From the NCBI GenBank assembly GCA_002455255.1, contig DKKL01000026.1:1-17562 (forward strand): a stretch of 17,562 nt of DNA. The letters run 5' to 3'. Positions 15,041 to 17,562 of the stretch are shown here, piece by piece. The notes under the pieces are model-generated. The model was not told where the DNA came from. It did no database searches and saw nothing but the letters and a program-made list of their open reading frames with translations. The DNA comes from Candidatus Tepidiaquacellales bacterium UBA6667. Its GTDB lineage: Bacteria > Bacteroidota > Ignavibacteria > Tepidaquicellales > Tepidaquicellaceae. A program made the translations under genes and the position numbers. Numbering within the stretch: position 1 is the first letter of the stretch; every line of letters begins with the position of its first letter.

Positions 15041-15075
15041 TCTCCCGCAGGATTCTCTCGAAGAGGAATCCTGCG
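15041..15075. repeat. Structured repeat, copy 1
   Basis: TCTCCCGCAGGATTC followed by a mirrored arm: CGCAGGATTC (15046-15055) pairs perfectly with GAATCCTGCG (15066-15075), and the inner CTC/GAG can extend the stem around a GAA loop. A second copy in the same orientation lies at 16012-16046. Confidence 0.8.
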
Positions 15076-15226
15076 AACTCCTACACACAGTCACCCTAAT
15101 TCCGACTTGTCGGAAAATGCATCCCATAAATAAAAATTGTCATCCTTCCAGCTCCCATTTATGGGTTAGACCAAATTTCATTTCTTGTTTCATTAAATAA
15201 TCAACTTTAATAGAATTACTCCGACA

Positions 15227-15904
15227 TTATTTTCTCAACATAATATAATTATTAGTTTTCATTATTTTTAAATTCTTTTCAATAACATTATATGTTAGGA
15301 TATTAAATTTGGATGTTGGTGAAACGGGAACTAGAAAATTATGAAAAATATCTCCTTCTAAATATGCTAAAACCGCTGTTTTAAATTCCAAATCTATAAC
15401 AATAAATTCATCTTCTGAAGAATTTAAATAAAACGTTGGAACACCTTTCAATCTATTAGAATTAATTGGAGAGCCAGTTTGATAAAGAAAAAACTTGCAT
15501 TCAGCATTATTATTAAAATATTTTAAATATTTAATAAAATAATATAAATCATTTAAATCTTTGTTTATTCCAAGATACATATCACTTAAAATCTTAAAGT
15601 TAGATAAATATGAAAAATATACAATACTGTCAAAAGTAGAATTTTTACTAACCCAAAAAATATCAGTATAATAATAATTATTATTTAATACCATATCATT
15701 TATTTTAATAAATAGATATCCATCAAATAAATAATGACTTGTTATCAATTTTAATTCTTCATTTTTAATTTTTATTTTTGGTTCTTCCCTAAAATTGTAA
15801 TTTGAGTATAATGATATGCTATCCATAGCAAAAATATTATTACAAAATATTAATGAAATCAAAAGTATGAATAAAAATTTATCATTTATCTTATTCTTTT
15901 TCAT
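15227..15904 (-). CDS. Small exported protein, paralogue of the RHS-linked protein (orphan immunity candidate)
   Basis: A 225-aa protein with a signal peptide (KFLFILLISLIFCNNIFA, residues 9-26) and no recognised domain. It is a diverged paralogue of the protein at 16182-16895: both share an export signal, a (D/E)GY..(V/I)xxND segment, a SDMYLxINKxxN block (residues 107-118 here), a CxxFLY block and a (V/I)PVS block near the C-terminus. Codon use is very AT-rich and asparagine- and lysine-heavy. Just upstream are decayed pieces of an RHS core and of a zincin tail, whose frame ends inside this gene's start. This matches an orphan toxin/immunity cassette in which the partner gene survived. Function is inferred from layout only. 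Confidence 0.7.
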   Translation of the reverse strand: MKKNKINDKFLFILLISLIFCNNIFAMDSISLYSNYNFREEPKIKIKNEELKLITSHYLFDGYLFIKINDMVLNNNYYYTDIFWVSKNSTFDSIVYFSYLSNFKILSDMYLGINKDLNDLYYFIKYLKYFNNNAECKFFLYQTGSPINSNRLKGVPTFYLNSSEDEFIVIDLEFKTAVLAYLEGDIFHNFLVPVSPTSKFNILTYNVIEKNLKIMKTNNYIMLRK

Positions 15905-16010
15905 GAGATTTTATTGTTTGAGAACTTCTAGAATTTAAATTTATTTTATTTCTCTTTAAAATTTCTCCAATATCAGCTTAAGAAGGTATTGACCTTTGTT
16001 TTACGATTTT
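15891..16010 (-). pseudogene. Remnant of a zincin toxin C-terminal tail
   Basis: Read on the - strand in the frame ending at TAA 15891-15893, the sequence gives IVKQRSIPS, an in-frame TAA (15978-15980), then ADIGEILKRNK. This resembles the end of the intact zincin domain (SIMHWRTTQSSRLPPS, then HNDFKEIFKNK) and the usual DIxEIL tail of such metalloproteases. A single C-to-T change (CAA to TAA) would explain the stop. The frame ends 14 bp inside the next gene, as the intact toxin ends 23 bp inside its partner. Similarity is short, so this is a moderate call. Confidence 0.45.
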
Positions 16011-16011
16011 A

Positions 16012-16046
16012 TCTCCCGCAGGAGTCTCTCGCAGAGGACTCCAGCG
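16012..16046. repeat. Structured repeat, copy 2
   Basis: The same element as at 15041-15075: TCTCCCGCAGGAGTC, CTCGCAGAG, then GACTCCAGCG. The stem CGCAGGAGTC / GACTCCAGCG has one mismatch. One pair differs from copy 1 by a compensating change (T-A there, G-C here). It sits exactly between the RHS-core remnant and the zincin-tail remnant. Confidence 0.8.
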
Positions 16047-16070
16047 TATCCATTGCATTACACTTCAAAC

Positions 16071-16181
16071 TTAATCAAGCGTTACCCTGATACTTCCCAA
16101 ATGATCCTTTATATAAATCCTCTCCTCTCCATCCGGATTCAAATATCCCTCATTCTCAAAATATTTTATTATTGACGTATT
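16071..16181 (-). pseudogene. RHS core fragment (degenerate)
   Basis: The - strand frame immediately after the stop of the exported protein gene reads KYFENEGYLNPDGEER followed by IYIKDHLGSIRVTLD and then TAA. 'YIKDHLGSIRVT' is the conserved RHS-associated core motif (YxxKDHLGNxRV in Bacteroidota relatives), and the preceding EGYLNPDGEER segment is also usual there. Neither a start nor the downstream core (DPxG) remains, so it is a fragment of a larger RHS gene. Such partial RHS ends accompany displaced toxin/immunity cassettes. Confidence 0.72.
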
Positions 16182-16895
16182 TCAATTATCAATAGTTGGA
16201 AAGGAATTTTTTATTTTAATAAAACTAATTTTATCATCTGATTTAATAAATCCAAATTCTTCCAATAATATAGCATCAACATCAAAAAAACAATTGATAC
16301 TTGAAACGGGGATTATACTATTCACAGTTTGAAATTTTTCATTATCAAATTCTTTTGTTAAAAATTTAATTTTATATCCAAAAAAGCAAACTTTAAATAG
16401 ATAATATTTTTTATTTTTATATATATATAAATCCTTATTATTTAGTAGTCCAGATAAAAAGCTGTCTCCAAAATTATACAAAAATGAATTGCATTTTTGA
16501 TTGAAGTTCTTATTGATATTTAGATACATATCTGAAAATATTTTTTCATTAGAATTCTTCTCACTGAAATGATTCAAAAAAGAAATGTATAATTGGATTG
16601 AATATATATAAAATAATTTCGATGAATCTATATCAATTTCATTTAAATTATTGATGAAAAATGAATTTAAAAATAAATCTGAATTATTATAAAATACTGT
16701 GTCATTAACTTCGACTAAATAATATCCTTCAAATTTATAATTTTCATAATCAATACTTTCTATACCTTTATAAAAAAAATTGTTATGAATTAAAAGTGAA
16801 TCTGGAAATTCTTTACATAATATATCATTGCATAAAATAAACGGAGTTATTATTAAAAGAAAATATCTAAAATTAAGGAATAATAATTTGTTCAT
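16182..16895 (-). CDS. Small exported protein next to the RHS-zincin gene (immunity candidate)
   Basis: A protein of 237 aa from the ATG at 16895. A longer form from 16937 (251 aa) would overlap the upstream gene by 65 bp and bury the signal peptide, so 16895 is preferred. The leader (MNKLLFLNFRYFLLIITPF) is a signal peptide, and the rest has no recognised domain. It shares SDMYLNINKNFN, CxSFLY and IIPVSS blocks with the paralogue at 15227-15904. Its start overlaps the end of the RHS-zincin gene by 23 bp, the usual tight toxin-then-immunity order. A periplasmic or lipid-anchored immunity protein is a reasonable inference, and an accessory secreted factor is the alternative. Confidence 0.7.
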   Translation of the reverse strand: MNKLLFLNFRYFLLIITPFILCNDILCKEFPDSLLIHNNFFYKGIESIDYENYKFEGYYLVEVNDTVFYNNSDLFLNSFFINNLNEIDIDSSKLFYIYSIQLYISFLNHFSEKNSNEKIFSDMYLNINKNFNQKCNSFLYNFGDSFLSGLLNNKDLYIYKNKKYYLFKVCFFGYKIKFLTKEFDNEKFQTVNSIIPVSSINCFFDVDAILLEEFGFIKSDDKISFIKIKNSFPTIDN

Positions 16896-17562
16896 TTGAT
16901 TGCATATTTTTATTTTTAAATATTTCTTTAAAATCATTATGGCTTGGAGGTAACCTTGAAGATTGTGTAGTTCTCCAATGCATTATTGAATTACCAAAAA
17001 AACCTCTATCTGGAAGACCTAATAAATGTCCAGCTTCATGAGCAGGTGTATCCGAATAAGTATTGACATCTTCCGAAATAATAATTTTTCTTCCTTCCAC
17101 AATACCTAATCCTAAATAATCTGGAGGGGTAGAATATTTTGTGTCATCAAATGGTAATGCTACATTGAATCCAATATTGTCATTAACTGGGTTATAATAT
17201 TTATTAAACTCTCTAACAGATCCAACTTCTTGAGTGTGAAAAATCGTCTCGACAGTAAAATTTTTCCCTTGGATATCAAATTCACCAGACCAGTATGACT
17301 CAATATTAGTTTTCATACTTTTTAAAATATCTATTTGATTTTCCGATAAGCCATATTCTATTGAATTTTCTTGAGAAATATAATAAACATTAATATTAAT
17401 TGTAATTGAGTTTCCATCAATAGTCACTTTTGCATCCCTTCCATCCACATCCTTTAAGACCATCGGACTATTCAACCCATAACAATACGGACTAAAGCTC
17501 ACATACTTATCAAGCAACGGCTCAACCTGCCCCCATCTCCCAATCCTGGAATTATAATACCT
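16873..17562 (-). CDS. RHS protein C-terminus with zincin metalloprotease domain (partial, 5' end outside window)
   Basis: The frame is open to the window edge, and the 15 codons beyond the TTG at 17517 read RYYNSRIGRWGQVEP, a classic RHS-associated core. So 17517 is not a true start and the gene is 5'-truncated by the window. Core continues as SFSPYCYGLNSPM and LKDVDGRDA, then switches at about 17430 to an unrelated C-terminal domain of some 185 residues. That domain contains HEAGHLLGLPD (17008-17040), a metzincin/zincin-type HExxHxxGxxD zinc site, followed by a SIMHW Met-turn. RHS cores present variable C-terminal toxins, and a protease toxin is likely here. The end overlaps the small exported protein gene. 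Confidence 0.88.
   Translation of the reverse strand, partial: RYYNSRIGRWGQVEPLLDKYVSFSPYCYGLNSPMVLKDVDGRDAKVTIDGNSITININVYYISQENSIEYGLSENQIDILKSMKTNIESYWSGEFDIQGKNFTVETIFHTQEVGSVREFNKYYNPVNDNIGFNVALPFDDTKYSTPPDYLGLGIVEGRKIIISEDVNTYSDTPAHEAGHLLGLPDRGFFGNSIMHWRTTQSSRLPPSHNDFKEIFKNKNMQSNEQIIIP

Larger units (their letters stand above)
14806..15226. other. Gene-free stretch with remnants of several hairpin repeats
   Basis: No protein-coding frame here is convincing. It holds a CCCGATTTATCGGG hairpin (14870-14883) with AAAGTCCCC and AGCCTGTC flanks like the repeat cluster, the 20-bp palindrome at 14990-15009, the structured repeat at 15041-15075, a TTCCGAC/GTCGGAA hairpin (15100-15115), and a small CCCAT/ATGGG stem near 15157. 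The remainder is AT-rich sequence with nothing recognised. Confidence 0.7.

Overview
This is an AT-rich window, and its organism is most likely a member of the Ignavibacteriota or a close relative in the Bacteroidota/Chlorobiota group. Two proteins end in a type IX secretion (T9SS) sorting domain of the 'PNPFNPET' kind, which is typical of that group. There are almost no Shine-Dalgarno sequences, several genes start at TTG, and an RHS protein has the Bacteroidota-style 'KDHLGSIRV' core. The assignment is inferred from protein style, not from a search.

Layout. (1) 126-2881 (+): two overlapping genes for T9SS-secreted seven-repeat beta-propeller proteins. They end at a strong hairpin shared with the convergent gene that follows. 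(2) 2978-10087 (-): a housekeeping run of an M29 aminopeptidase, an exported dienelactone-hydrolase-like protein overlapping a GAF sensor histidine kinase, an APH-fold kinase, a bifunctional formiminotransferase-cyclodeaminase and a Cof-type HAD phosphatase. (3) 10190-14237 (+): a tight operon of a YggS-type PLP protein, a DivIVA-domain protein, purine nucleoside phosphorylase, a second degenerate PNP paralogue, and a shortened aldehyde-dehydrogenase-like protein with a repeat-derived, in-frame 126-bp insertion. (4) 13997-15120: a GC-richer stretch of nested palindromic repeats (TGTCATTCTG...AGAATCC units and others) with no credible gene. (5) 15227-17562 (-): an RHS-type locus. An RHS core running off the window edge is fused to a C-terminal zincin (HEAGHLLGLPD) domain. 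Its end overlaps a gene for a small exported protein. Next come a decayed RHS-core fragment, a decayed zincin tail, and a second gene paralogous to the small exported protein.

The most interesting part is region 5. It looks like a polymorphic-toxin (RHS-metalloprotease) locus with its candidate immunity gene, followed by the ruins of an older toxin/immunity cassette whose immunity-like gene still looks intact. Two copies of a structured repeat bracket the decayed cassette. The next most interesting items are the tandem PNPs, which have lost complementary active-site parts, and the repeat exonised into the ALDH-like gene. Functional statements about toxin and immunity are inference from motifs and layout only.
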